Shown here in pieces: positions 1 through 8,270 of a stretch of 22,678 nt of DNA. The translations under genes and the position numbers were made by a program. This stretch comes from an uncultured Campylobacter sp. (GTDB lineage: Bacteria > Campylobacterota > Campylobacteria > Campylobacterales > Campylobacteraceae). The notes beneath the pieces are model-generated. The model saw nothing but the letters and a program-made list of their open reading frames with translations, was not told where the DNA came from and searched no databases. The DNA is taken from positions 1 to 22,678 of the forward strand of contig NZ_CALIMW010000194.1 in assembly GCF_938045405.1 (NCBI RefSeq). The letters run 5' to 3'. Positions within the stretch are counted from its first letter, which is position 1. The number at the start of each line of letters is the position of its first letter.

Positions 1-1
1 C

Positions 2-601
2 GCGCCAAAGCAGACGCCGCAAATTTTAACCGTCCCGCCTGCGAATTTCGTCTGCATCCGCGGCGAGGGCGACCCGAACGAATCAGGCGGAGCGTATCAG
101 CGCGCAATAGAGGTGCTCTACGCCGTGAGCTACGCGCTAAAAATGAGCTACAAAACCGAGTATAAAATCGATGGCTTTTTCGAGTACGTCGTGCCGCCGC
201 TAGAGGGGTTTTGGCGGCAGCGCGGCTCTGCTGACGGAGCGGCGGACTACGCCCGAAAGAGCGATTTTAGCTGGATTAGCGCAATTAGACTACCTGATTT
301 TATCGCGCGAGAAAATTTCGACTGGGCGGTGCAGCAGGCTACGCAGAAAAAGAAGCTGGACTGCGGTGCGGCGGAGTTTTTGAGGATAGATGAGGGGCTT
401 TGCGCGCAAATTTTACACGTCGGCAGCTTTGATGACGAGCCGCAAAGCGTAGCCAAAATAGACGAGTTTATCGCCGCGAATGGCTACGCAAAGGACTTTG
501 GCGAGCAAAGAGCGCATCACGAAATCTACCTAAGCGACCCCAGAAAAACCGCGCCGCAAAAATGCAAAACGATAATCAGACTCCCGATTAGGAAAATTTA
601 G
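2..601 (+). CDS. GyrI-like small-molecule-binding domain protein, 5' end missing
   Basis: The reading frame is open from base 2 to a TAG stop and gives 199 residues, so the true start lies before the window; the internal GTG at 113 is not the start. The fragment contains GEGDPNESGGAYQRAI, YALKMSYKTEYKIDGFFEYV, VPPLEGFW, DEGLCAQILHVGSFDDEP and HHEIYLSDPRK, which match the GyrI-like/AraC effector-binding family (COG4832 type) found as stand-alone proteins of about 200-215 residues. Probably only 10-15 residues are missing. Stand-alone members carry the ligand-binding fold of BmrR/SbmC/GyrI without a DNA-binding domain, and some hydrolyse or bind small toxic compounds; the substrate here is unknown. 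The gene ends inside the left arm of a hairpin at 594-620. Confidence 0.85.
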   Translation, partial: APKQTPQILTVPPANFVCIRGEGDPNESGGAYQRAIEVLYAVSYALKMSYKTEYKIDGFFEYVVPPLEGFWRQRGSADGAADYARKSDFSWISAIRLPDFIARENFDWAVQQATQKKKLDCGAAEFLRIDEGLCAQILHVGSFDDEPQSVAKIDEFIAANGYAKDFGEQRAHHEIYLSDPRKTAPQKCKTIIRLPIRKI

Positions 602-620
602 CCATTTTTGGGCTAAATTT
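594..620 (+). terminator. Hairpin at the end of the GyrI-like gene, possible terminator
   Basis: A perfect 10-bp inverted repeat (AAATTTAGCC / GGCTAAATTT) surrounds the loop ATTTTTG and overlaps the TAG stop of the gene. It has no separate long T-tract, but the right arm ends in TTT. The position fits a transcription terminator. The arm sequence is made of words that are very common in this window, so chance is not excluded. Confidence 0.5.
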
Positions 621-962
621 GGCCTCGCGGCGATTTAATATAGCTTAGGCAAACTACGAAGCCGCCACGTAATGCAAAGCCAAATTCACTGCATAAGCCG
701 CTAATGCTAAGTTAAATTTGATTTACAATTTAAGAGAGTTGATAAAAACGAATTCTTAAATCAAAGTTACACTATTCTCGCGTAGTTTTATTAAATTCTT
801 ATAGCAGAGTAAAATTTTGCTATCTCTTTGTACGGTTTAAATTTTAAAATTTACAAAATTTTACTAGTTGCAAACATTGCCCAACAAACTCCGCAGAATC
901 CCAAATTTAACCCCAGCTTAAGCATAAGCTTGTATACTTTGGCTTTAAATTTAAGGCGGCAA
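602..962. other. Spacer upstream of the EamA permease gene
   Basis: No credible gene is present in this AT-rich spacer. It carries the terminator-like hairpin at its left edge and a 9-bp inverted repeat (TTTGATTTA at 717-725, TAAATCAAA at 757-765) with a 31-base loop that could be a regulatory site or chance. The promoter of the following permease gene should lie here, but no unambiguous -35/-10 pair is visible; TTATAG near 799 is one weak -10 candidate. Confidence 0.5.
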
Positions 963-1862
963 ATGAGATCACAGAGCGAATTTTTCGGCGTTTTCATCAC
1001 GCTTCTTGGCGGCGTATTATGGGGCTTTAGCAGCGTTTGCGGGCAGTATCTGTTCACGCAAAAAGGCGTCAGCGCCGACTGGCTCGTGCCCTACCGCCTG
1101 AGCATTGCCGGGCTTGCGATGGTGGCGTACTATTTAGCGCGTTCGCCGCGCGCAGCTCTCGCGCCGCTAAAAGATCGCGCGCTATTGCCGCAGCTGCTCA
1201 TCTACGCGTTTTTTGGGCTTATGATGACGCAGTATTCGTACTTTTGCGGTGTCGAGCTCTCAAACGCCGCCGTCGCGACCGTGATCCAGTACTCCGCGCC
1301 CGCGCTCATCCTTGCCGTCGTTTGCTTTTCACAGCGGCGCGCGCCTAAAAAGGTCGAGCTCATCGCGCTCATTTTCGCGGTGCTGGGCGTCGTGCTGCTC
1401 GCCACCCACGGCGATCTTGGCTCGCTGGTTATCAGCGCGGAGGCGCTGGTTTGGTGCCTCATTAGCGCGCTTGGCGTCGTGATTTATAGTCTCATCCCAA
1501 CGAAGCTAAATCAAAAATACCCCGTCGCGCTAAATTTAGGCTGGGGCATGGTCATCGGCGGCGGCGCGCTCGCGCTTTACACGCGGGTTTGGCAGCTAGG
1601 CGGCGTGAGCGACGCGCAGGGCTTTGCGGCGCTTGCCGCGGTGGTGATTTTAGGCACGATATGCGCGTTTAGCTTTTACATGACGGGGCTAAAGATAATA
1701 GGCGCAAGCAGGGCGAGCATGATAGCGTGCATCGAGCCGGTGAGCGCGGCGGCGTTTGCCTATTTTTGGCTGGGGACGGAGTTCGTGTTTCTTGATTTTG
1801 CGGGCTTTACGCTCATTATCTCGTGCATATTTTTGCTGGCTAAAGATAGGAAAAAGGCGTAA
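963..1862 (+). CDS. EamA-family (DMT superfamily) permease
   Basis: The protein has 299 residues, the usual length for the drug/metabolite transporter superfamily, and about ten hydrophobic helices arranged as two EamA repeats (roughly residues 7-137 and 145-293). Typical features are GVLWGFSSVCGQYLF near the start, the first-repeat end LIFAVLGVVLLATHG, and the second-repeat signature near ASRASMIACIEPVSAAAFAYFWLGT. I chose ATG at 963, preceded by TAAGGCGG, because the in-frame ATG at 828 would add about 45 non-family residues. It should act in the inner membrane as a metabolite or amino-acid exporter; the substrate cannot be read from sequence. The Sua5-like gene starts 13 bases after its stop, so the two are probably co-transcribed. 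Confidence 0.88.
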   Translation: MRSQSEFFGVFITLLGGVLWGFSSVCGQYLFTQKGVSADWLVPYRLSIAGLAMVAYYLARSPRAALAPLKDRALLPQLLIYAFFGLMMTQYSYFCGVELSNAAVATVIQYSAPALILAVVCFSQRRAPKKVELIALIFAVLGVVLLATHGDLGSLVISAEALVWCLISALGVVIYSLIPTKLNQKYPVALNLGWGMVIGGGALALYTRVWQLGGVSDAQGFAALAAVVILGTICAFSFYMTGLKIIGASRASMIACIEPVSAAAFAYFWLGTEFVFLDFAGFTLIISCIFLLAKDRKKA

Positions 1863-1875
1863 ATTTGGAGGAGAG

Positions 1876-2298
1876 ATGATCTATTTGGCGCAGACCGATA
1901 CGACGGCGGGATTTTTGAGCAAGGATTTTCGCGAGATAAACGCGCTAAAACGCCGAGCGGCGGACAAACCCTGCCTCATAACGACGGCGAAACTTAGCGA
2001 GCTAAAAAATCTCGCTCGCGTGCCCGCTAAATTTAAAAATTTAGTGCGCCGCGCGAGGAAAACGACCTTTTTATATCCGAACGCCAAGGCCGTGCGCGTC
2101 GTAAAAGGGTGCGCTCACGAGGAGTTTTTGCGTAAATTTGACTGGCTTTACTCTAGCAGCGCAAATTTAAACGGACAAAACTTCGACGAAGAGTGGGCGA
2201 AAGCTGCGGCGGACGAGGTCGTGGATCAAAATTTCAGCCAAAACGCAAGCTCGAAAATATATAAAATTTCAAAAACTAAAATTTTGCGGATTAGATAG
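1876..2298 (+). CDS. Shortened Sua5/YciO/YrdC-family protein
   Basis: This is a 140-residue protein whose landmarks follow YrdC order: TDTTAGF (residues 7-13, in place of the family's TDTxYGL), LKRR...KPCLIT (24-36), KAVRVV (71-76) and SSANLNG (94-100, the SAN signature). Full YrdC/TsaC domains are about 180-190 residues, so this copy is compact and the middle is reduced. TsaC/Sua5 proteins make threonylcarbamoyl-AMP for tRNA t6A37; whether this short form keeps that activity is doubtful, and a normal TsaC may exist elsewhere. The start at ATG 1876 has an excellent ribosome site (GGAGGAG, 1867-1873). It lies 13 bases behind the permease gene. The family assignment rests on motif order only. 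Confidence 0.72.
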   Translation: MIYLAQTDTTAGFLSKDFREINALKRRAADKPCLITTAKLSELKNLARVPAKFKNLVRRARKTTFLYPNAKAVRVVKGCAHEEFLRKFDWLYSSSANLNGQNFDEEWAKAAADEVVDQNFSQNASSKIYKISKTKILRIR

Positions 2299-2358
2299 AG
2301 CTGCCGATTAAAAATTTACACGCAAGAAACTTAAAAAAAGAGACGCAGCGGGAAGTAA

Positions 2359-2490
2359 CTTTACAAATTTAAACGGCTTTGCAAATTTAAAACCGGATAC
2401 CTCATTTCGACTACTTTGTCCTCTGCAAAATTTAAAACGGCCTTCTAAATTTAAAATGGCTCTGTAAATTTAGCCGAGCCGTGAAATTTC
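2359..2490. repeat. Degenerate tandem repeat, about 19 bp period, AAATTT core
   Basis: The AAATTT core recurs at 2365, 2383, 2428, 2447, 2466 and 2484, giving spacings of 18, 45, 19, 19 and 18 bases. The flanks are also similar: units read roughly CTTTGCAAATTTAAAACGGC with variation. The one long gap is about one unit plus 26 extra bases. The regular spacing plus shared flanks argue for tandem duplication followed by drift rather than for AT-richness alone. Confidence 0.55.
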
Positions 2491-3399
2491 GTCACATATA
2501 AACCGCGCAAATACCGTCTGGAATTTTAAAAAATCGTGAAAAGATCACGGCAGACTCGCAGAAAAATTATATAAAAAGCTGTATCCCCCCCTCCCGTTGC
2601 CTTCAAATAGTAAAATTACTGCCGTTTTCGAAGCCATAAAATTTCGCCATTGCTAGCTTTGAATGAAATTCTATCGCCAGATACTCTCGATCAAAATTCC
2701 GACTCGGACGAGCTAAAATTATCGCTAGAAATTCTCGCATTCCAAGTATTCTCGATTAAAATTTTAGAGATCAGGCATTGCCGCTAGTTTTTACCAGAGT
2801 CGCTACGCGCCGTTTTTTGATCGAAGCTCTTCCGACGTCACTTCTGCCTTTGATTAAAATTTCATCTTTGAGAAAAGCTCCTATGGCGCCGCTACGCCAA
2901 TAGTTTTAATAAAATTCAGACGCCGCCTCCGCCGACACCTATTCAATCAGAATTTTATCGCGGCTGCTGCAAGTAGTTTGCGATCAAAATTCTATCATCG
3001 CCAATTGTATATCAAAAGCCCTGCCGCCGCTGCCTCACCGCCACCTCCGCCACTACTGCCCTATCTCCACCGCAGCCGCCACAGCAAACGCCGCAAATCC
3101 GTCCGCCCTTTAACTGCCAAACCCGCGCGTAAAGCGCAAGCGGTCGCCCCATTACTGTGCCGCGACGACAGATCCGCGATAAAATTTCCGCCGCGCACCG
3201 CGCGAAAAGATAAAATGTTCGATTTTGAAAAAGGGTTTAAGTCGCTCTACACGCCTAAACAAATATCGTAAATTTTAAAATTTAAACCGCTTCTCGCCGC
3301 GCGGCACCGATAAATTCCAACCGATAAATTCTGCTAGCTAGTCCATCATTTCCGCATAAATCATAAATTTCCATAAATTTAACGCCGCCTTTCTTGCTT

Positions 3400-3421
3400 T
3401 ATATTAAAATTTCGCTAAAAT
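3400..3421 (+). promoter_or_regulatory. Probable promoter of the GntP-family permease gene
   Basis: TTTCGCTAAAAT ends at 3421, with TAAAAT (3416-3421) as the -10 candidate; TATATT at 3400-3405 is an alternative. The same TTTCGCTANAAT arrangement occurs before rpmB and before the DUF3137 gene. No clear -35 is visible, as is common for epsilonproteobacterial sigma-70 promoters. Confidence 0.4.
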
Positions 3422-3502
3422 TACCGCATTAAATTTGAGGCGCAAACGGAGCTTAAGCTTAAAACCGCTTGCGGGCAAATTAAATCCATTCAAGGAGCTT
3501 TT

Positions 3503-4879
3503 ATGAGCGGTGTTGCGTTAATCATCTGCTTCGCCATAGCGGTCGTCGTGATGATTTTTTTGATCTCCAAAGCAGGCGTTCACCCGTTTTTGGCGCTAAT
3601 GCTTATCTCCCTGGCGCTCGCGATCGTCGCGGGCATACCGCTAGCCAAGATCCCCGCGATTATCGGCGACGGATTCAGCGGCACGTTTAAGAGTATCGGT
3701 ATCGTCATAATCTTCGGCGCGCTCATCGGCACCGTGCTCGAAAAGACGGGCGCGGCGCTCAAACTCGCCGATATGGTCGTAAACGTAGTCGGGCAAAAGC
3801 GCCCCGAGCTTGCGATGCTCATAATGGGCTGGATCGTAGGTATCCCCGTATTTTGCGACAGCGGCTTCGTAGTTTTAAACCCGATCCGAGAAGCGATCAG
3901 TAAAAAAATCGGCGAAAATCCGGTCGCTCTAGCAGTAGCGCTCTCCGGCGGACTTTATGCCTCGCACGTATTCATCCCGCCGACTCCAGGGCCGATCGCC
4001 GCAGCAGGCGCCGTGGGTCTAGGCGGCAATCTACTGCTCGTAATCGCAATGGGCGCGGTGGTGTCCTTGCCGGTGCTGATCGCCACATACTTTTTTTCTA
4101 AAAAGGTCGCCAAAAGCGTCCATATAAGCGAAGCTGAAGCCAATGAAGTCATCGCCAAAAGCTACGACGATCTGCTTAAACAATACGGCAAATTGCCGGG
4201 CGGATTTTTAAGCTTAGCCCCTATTTTGATACCGATCCTATTTATGGCGCTGGGCTCCGTCGCCAAGATCCTAAAAGTAGGCGGGTTTGCGGGCGAAATT
4301 TCACAATTTTTAGGAAATCCTATCATCGCGCTAGCCTTGGGCGTAGTTTTTGCGGTATTTTTACTTGTGCAAACCGGCAAACTAGGCGAATTTAGCGAGA
4401 TCACCAACGAATCCTTAAAGATAGTAGGTCCGATCCTCTTCATCACCGCAGCGGGCGGAGTGCTAGGCAAGGTCATCACCGACGCCGGCTTCGTGACCTA
4501 CATCAAGGACAATGCGACCGCGATTAAAGCCGCGGGGATTTTCTTCCCGTTCTTAATCTCGGCAGTCCTAAAAACCGCGCAAGGAAGCTCCACCGTGGCG
4601 ATCATCACTACAGCTTCGATTATGGGCGCATTTAACGCGGACGGCTCGCTGATGCAGGTACTGGGCTTCACCTCCGAAATGTCCGGCGCGCTTGTGGTAA
4701 TGGCGATCGCAGCGGGCGCGATGACGGTTTCGCACGCTAACGACAGCTACTTCTGGGTCGTTACGAATTTTAGCAAGATGAACCCGCAGCAAGGCTACCG
4801 CACTCAAACCATGCTTACGCTAATTATGGGCATTACAGGTATGATCAGCGTGTGGATTTTGTCGCTGTTTTTGATCTAG
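3503..4879 (+). CDS. GntP-family organic-acid (gluconate/glycerate-type) permease
   Basis: The 458-residue, very hydrophobic protein has the length and features of the GntP family of proton-coupled permeases: GIPVFCDSGFVVLNP at about residues 113-127, HVFIPPTPGP at 155-164, a conserved AQGSSTVA segment and a C-terminal SHANDSYFWVV. About 12-14 membrane helices are expected, in the inner membrane. Start ATG 3503 follows AAGGAG at good spacing. Family members import gluconate, idonate, fructuronate or D-glycerate. The next gene encodes glycerate kinase, so glycerate is the most economical guess for the substrate, but this is inference from context. The two genes are 392 bases apart with a strong hairpin between them, so a common transcript is not certain. 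Confidence 0.9.
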   Translation: MSGVALIICFAIAVVVMIFLISKAGVHPFLALMLISLALAIVAGIPLAKIPAIIGDGFSGTFKSIGIVIIFGALIGTVLEKTGAALKLADMVVNVVGQKRPELAMLIMGWIVGIPVFCDSGFVVLNPIREAISKKIGENPVALAVALSGGLYASHVFIPPTPGPIAAAGAVGLGGNLLLVIAMGAVVSLPVLIATYFFSKKVAKSVHISEAEANEVIAKSYDDLLKQYGKLPGGFLSLAPILIPILFMALGSVAKILKVGGFAGEISQFLGNPIIALALGVVFAVFLLVQTGKLGEFSEITNESLKIVGPILFITAAGGVLGKVITDAGFVTYIKDNATAIKAAGIFFPFLISAVLKTAQGSSTVAIITTASIMGAFNADGSLMQVLGFTSEMSGALVVMAIAAGAMTVSHANDSYFWVVTNFSKMNPQQGYRTQTMLTLIMGITGMISVWILSLFLI

Positions 4880-4940
4880 GCTGCTTATTTAGCCGCTACA
4901 GCGCTAAATCAGTGCAGAGTGCAATACGGTATCTACCAGT

Positions 4941-4980
4941 GGCTAGCTACATAAAATTCTTTAAATTTACGTAGCTAGCC
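4941..4980. terminator. Strong hairpin after the permease gene, possible terminator
   Basis: GGCTAGCTAC (4941-4950) and GTAGCTAGCC (4971-4980) are perfect 10-base inverted repeats. After one mismatch the stem can continue with TAAA/TTTA, leaving an AT-rich loop. There is no T-tract directly after it, so it may act as an mRNA 3'-end stabiliser or a two-way terminator rather than a classical one. It lies 61 bases after the permease stop codon. Confidence 0.5.
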
Positions 4981-5002
4981 GTACCGCGCAAATGCCCTAG
5001 TA

Positions 5003-5238
5003 TTAAAATTTCGTATAGCGGAGTTTTAAATTTACACACAAAGCCTCAAGGAGCGAAATTTTAAAATTCTATCGCTACGGAATTTTAAAATTTAGCCGAA
5101 ATTCTGTGGCTTACAGAATTCTAAAATTCCACGACATGAAATTTTAGAATTTACCCCATAAATTCGGCAACGAGATTTTAAAATTCTACTCTTGCTTCAG
5201 TCTTGTCATCGTAAATTTAGCCTACGCGCTGTAAAATT
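5003..5238. repeat. Degenerate tandem array, about 59 bp period, two TTAAAATT-like cores per unit
   Basis: Octamers matching TTAAAATT with at most one difference begin at 5003, 5026, 5061, 5085, 5121, 5144, 5178 and 5231. The first six spacings are 23, 35, 24, 36, 23 and 34 bases, a clear alternation. Four units of roughly 57-61 bases start at 5003, 5061, 5121 and 5178, and bases around the cores also align (for example TTAAAATTCTA or TTAAAATTCCA at unit starts and AATTTA at the second core). Units are diverged, so this is an old duplication or a selected pattern. Confidence 0.6.
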
Positions 5239-5271
5239 CCAAAATTTTAAAATACCAGCTAAAGGAAAAAT

Positions 5272-6408
5272 ATGAAAGTTTTAGTCGCGATCGACTCGTT
5301 TAAGGGCTCGCTTAGTTCGCTTGAGGCGGGCAACGCCGTAAAATCAGGCATCGAAAAGCTAGGCTGCGAGGTGCTCGTCAAACCTATCGCAGATGGCGGC
5401 GAAGGAAGCGTTGAAGCCCTTGCAGACGCGCTAAAAGCTAAGTTCATGGACGTCATCGTAGCAAATCCGTTAGGCGAAAAAACGCCCGCGCGCTACGCCT
5501 TAAAAGGCGAGCTAGGCATCTTAGAAATGGCGTCCGCATCGGGTCTGCCGCTCATCGAAAAATCGCGCCGCAACCCGCTAAAAACGAGCACCTACGGCTT
5601 TGGCGAGATGATAGCGCATGCGATTGCGCACGGCGCGCGAAAGTTTATCATCGGCATCGGCGGAAGTGCTACGAATGACGCGGGCATGGGGATGCTGCGC
5701 GCGCTCGGCTTTAAATTTAAAGATGCAAATGGCGCAGAGCTTGCGGGAGCGGGCGAGGATCTGATTAAACTCGCCACGATAGATTGCACTTCGGTGCTGC
5801 CGCATCTTAAAGAGTGCGAGTTTCTTATCGCCTGCGATGTGGATAATCCGCTCTTTGGCGAAAACGGCGCGGCATATATTTACGCTCCGCAAAAGGGCGC
5901 GGATGCGGCGATGGTAAAGCAGCTTGATGCAGGGCTTATAAATTTCGCAAGCGTCGTAAGTAAGTACCTCGGACGCGAGCTTTGGAATAGCTCCGGAGCA
6001 GGAGCTGCCGGCGGGCTAGGCTTTGGCTTCGTAAGCTTTCTAAACGCGACGCTTAAGCCAGGCATCGACATCATCACCGAAGAGATCGGACTAGAGCGCG
6101 ATATGCAAGGCGCCGAGCTCGTCATCACCGGCGAAGGAAGGCTCGATTTTCAAAGCTCAATGGGCAAAACCCCTTGCGGTGTTGCGAAGATCGCCGCTTC
6201 CTACGGCGTGCCCGTAATCGCGCTGGCAGGCGGTATCTCGCCCTGTGCCGGCGGCTGTAATGAGCGGGGTATAGGCGCATTTTTTTGCATCCTAAACGAA
6301 CCTATGAGCCTTGAGCGCGCAATGGAAAAAGAGACCGCGACACAAAATTTAGCCCGCGTCGCCGAACAAGCGGTGAGATTGTTTCTGCTCGGACGCGGCG
6401 CTAAATAG
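5272..6408 (+). CDS. glxK: Glycerate kinase, type 1 (glycerate 2-kinase)
   Basis: The 378-residue protein matches the full length of the GlxK/GarK glycerate kinase family. Visible landmarks are VAIDSFKGSLSS near the start, ADGGEGSVEAL (about 40-50), the glycine-rich GIGGSATNDAGMGML (128-142), CDVDNPLFG, and TGEGRLDFQS (286-295). The enzyme phosphorylates D-glycerate with ATP, giving 2-phosphoglycerate in bacterial GlxK/GarK-type members, in the cytoplasm. Start ATG 5272 follows AAAGGA. The upstream GntP-type permease suggests a glycerate import-and-use pair. No regulator gene is adjacent. The family call is secure; the symbol garK would be equally defensible. Confidence 0.93.
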   Translation: MKVLVAIDSFKGSLSSLEAGNAVKSGIEKLGCEVLVKPIADGGEGSVEALADALKAKFMDVIVANPLGEKTPARYALKGELGILEMASASGLPLIEKSRRNPLKTSTYGFGEMIAHAIAHGARKFIIGIGGSATNDAGMGMLRALGFKFKDANGAELAGAGEDLIKLATIDCTSVLPHLKECEFLIACDVDNPLFGENGAAYIYAPQKGADAAMVKQLDAGLINFASVVSKYLGRELWNSSGAGAAGGLGFGFVSFLNATLKPGIDIITEEIGLERDMQGAELVITGEGRLDFQSSMGKTPCGVAKIAASYGVPVIALAGGISPCAGGCNERGIGAFFCILNEPMSLERAMEKETATQNLARVAEQAVRLFLLGRGAK

Positions 6409-8270
6409 GGCTTTTGGGCTGAAATTTTAAGGCGCGCCCGCTAAAGCTTACATCGAGCGCGGTATGTATGCGTGGCAGGTGCGGTTGCGAAATAAGACGG
6501 CGACGGCTCGCAACAGACAGGCACGACAAAGTGTGGCAGGCGGCGAGCACGGCGAAGAAGCGAAATTTTATGCAGGATAGATTTGCGTGCTTTAAAGGCA
6601 CGGCGCGATCTTGACGCAGATGGGGTGACGCGCAGCTTGCAAGGCGCAAAAATATACGCGAAGAAGCAGGCGAAAGCCTACAAATATTGGCGTTAGTAAA
6701 GTGGCGGCTTGCGGCAAGGATATGCGGTCTATGACGCGCAAGCACAGCAAGTAAATACCGCGCGCAGCTTGCGACGGACGGCAGAATTTCATCCGCCGCA
6801 GAACGCGGTAAGCGGATAAATTTTGCATTAAAACGTAGCTTTGCTGAAATTCTAGCGCGTTTGAAAATACGGAGCAATAGGACAGGAGGTAAGACGGCGA
6901 GCGGCTCAGCAGTAACGCAGCGGCGCGAAATTTTACGGCGCAAAAATTTATTTTACCGCACGATACATACGCAAGGCACGATCTAAAACTCATTTTCCAA
7001 TCAAGCGGCTCGCGAACCCTCACAATACATACCTCAAGACATGACTAAAACAGACAGAATTTTAAAATTTAACGCAGTATTCGCAGCCTATGGAATTTGC
7101 AACGTAAATTTAAAAGCAGCGCCACGCTTTATGAAATTCCGTTTAAATTTTAGCCCGCGATATGCCCTTTTTGAGGTGGAAAAGACCGCTCAATCGCAAG
7201 ATCGCGCTTCTTGCAAAGATAACGGCGACGCATTACTCCGCTCGCTCACAAAGCCCGCTAGCCCTCCGATGACGCTTTGATTCGGAGCGGGGCGCGTCTG
7301 CGTAAAATTCGTATTATTAGGATCGCGGATTCGCTTATCGCTAAATTTTAGTACATATGCGACTACGGTACGCCGCTACGATAAATTTTGGGTTTACGTA
7401 AATTTACTCCGATCGCGCTGTGTTTTGCGATAAAAATTTATGAAATTTCATTTTCGGTCGGCGCCAAAAAATTTTATAAATCTCCATTTTAAAATTTTCA
7501 GCACGGGCACGTACCGATCGGGTCGTCAAGCTAAAATCAAAATTCCAAGCGGCGAATGCAGAAAACCTTCGCGCTTAGCGCATCTGCGGCGGCAGTGCGG
7601 GCGCGCCAAATTTATCGCTTTTGGGACGCAAAAGACGGGCAGGCGCGGGCAAAATTTATTGATTTTAGAGTTTAAAGCATCGAATTCGCGCACCTAGGCT
7701 AAATTAAAATTTAAAGCGCGCGACGCCTTGGACGCATCCGCGTGACTGCGAACACTCATAAAATTCGCCCGAAGCAAGGTTGTAAAACCGCGGGCGGGCG
7801 CAAAATTTATCGCCGCAAAGATCAAAACCGCGAAAGCAAAAAGGCTCCGCGAGCATTCGCTGCCACACCCGCCCGAGCAAATTAAAATCGCATGATCCCG
7901 CCTAGCCGGCATACGCGGAGGGCGCCGCTGCGGGCATTTACACTTAAATTTGGTGCGATCGCAATGCGATTTAAAACCGTGCCTGCTTAAATTCGCGCCG
8001 TTTCGGTTCACTCGCAATCACATCTCGCCGCAGTAGCGCTTTAAATTTGCGCCGCCGCGATTTGTGCGCATTCAATCGCTACGGCAAGGGTAAAATTTCA
8101 AAATCTAGGCCCATACGCGCCGATTTGCGCCGCCCAAAATCGCTCGGATCGAATTTACGCTACCTCAATCCGCGCAGATTAAAGCGCCGCCGCTTAAAAG
8201 CGTAAAATTTACCTCTCAAACGGCGGCGCGAAATTTCACTAAAATTTCATCTCTTAATTCGGCGCGCGAT
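6409..8270. other. Gene-poor stretch of about 1.9 kb
   Basis: This is the longest stretch without a recognisable gene. Open frames exist on both strands (for example minus 6401-6943 and 6592-7023, plus 7041-7280 and 7440-7697, minus 7694-8017) but their translations are rich in Arg, Ser, Ala and Cys, overlap each other in competing frames, lack ribosome sites and resemble no family I know. AAATTT-type words recur throughout. A perfect 12-base palindrome, ATGAAATTTCAT, sits at 7440-7451. The block GCGCAGCTTGC occurs at about 6632 and again near 6763. Decayed genes or an unannotated RNA cannot be excluded. Confidence 0.5.

Larger units (their letters stand above)
2299..3502. other. Gene-poor spacer of about 1.2 kb with degenerate repeats
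   Basis: I see no convincing gene. The left part (2359-2490) holds a degenerate tandem repeat, listed separately. From about 2610 to 2991 the motif AAAATT preceded by T, C or G recurs at 2610, 2636, 2691, 2713, 2756, 2854, 2909 and 2984, often as GATYAAAATTY, with irregular spacing. At 3307-3317 and 3320-3330 CCGATAAATTC occurs twice, and CATAAATTT occurs at 3362-3370 and 3372-3380. The right end carries the probable gntP promoter. A 97-codon open frame at 2978-3271 is proline- and arginine-rich and was rejected as a gene. Confidence 0.6.
4880..5271. other. Repeat-rich spacer between permease and glycerate kinase genes
   Basis: There is no gene here. The spacer contains a strong hairpin (4941-4980) and then a degenerate tandem array with a period of about 59 bp (5003-5238), both listed separately. 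The last bases carry the ribosome site AAAGGA of the kinase gene. By hand count, 16 RAATTY sites fall between 5003 and 5255. Confidence 0.7.

Noticed and set aside
828..962. N-terminal extension of the EamA permease to ATG 828
   Set aside because: The extra 45 residues are encoded by AT-rich spacer sequence, match no family pattern, and the ATG at 963 gives the standard length.
2978..3271. 97-codon plus-strand open frame with a proline-rich stretch
   Set aside because: It has no ribosome site, a biased Pro/Arg/Ala composition explained by GC-rich runs of CCGCC, and lies in a repeat-rich spacer. Only its last 20 residues look protein-like, which is not enough.
5003..5238. Possible CRISPR array
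   Set aside because: The recurring core is only about 8-12 bases, the units are diverged along their whole length, spacings alternate 23 and 35, and no cas gene is nearby.
6401..7023. Two overlapping minus-strand open frames of 180 and 143 codons
   Set aside because: They overlap in different frames, are rich in Arg, Ser, Cys and Leu without any motif, one runs into the end of the glycerate kinase gene, and no ribosome site precedes either.
7041..8017. Short open frames at 7041-7280 and 7440-7697 (plus) and 7694-8017 (minus)
   Set aside because: No motifs, no ribosome sites, and composition follows the local base content; treated as chance frames in a spacer.
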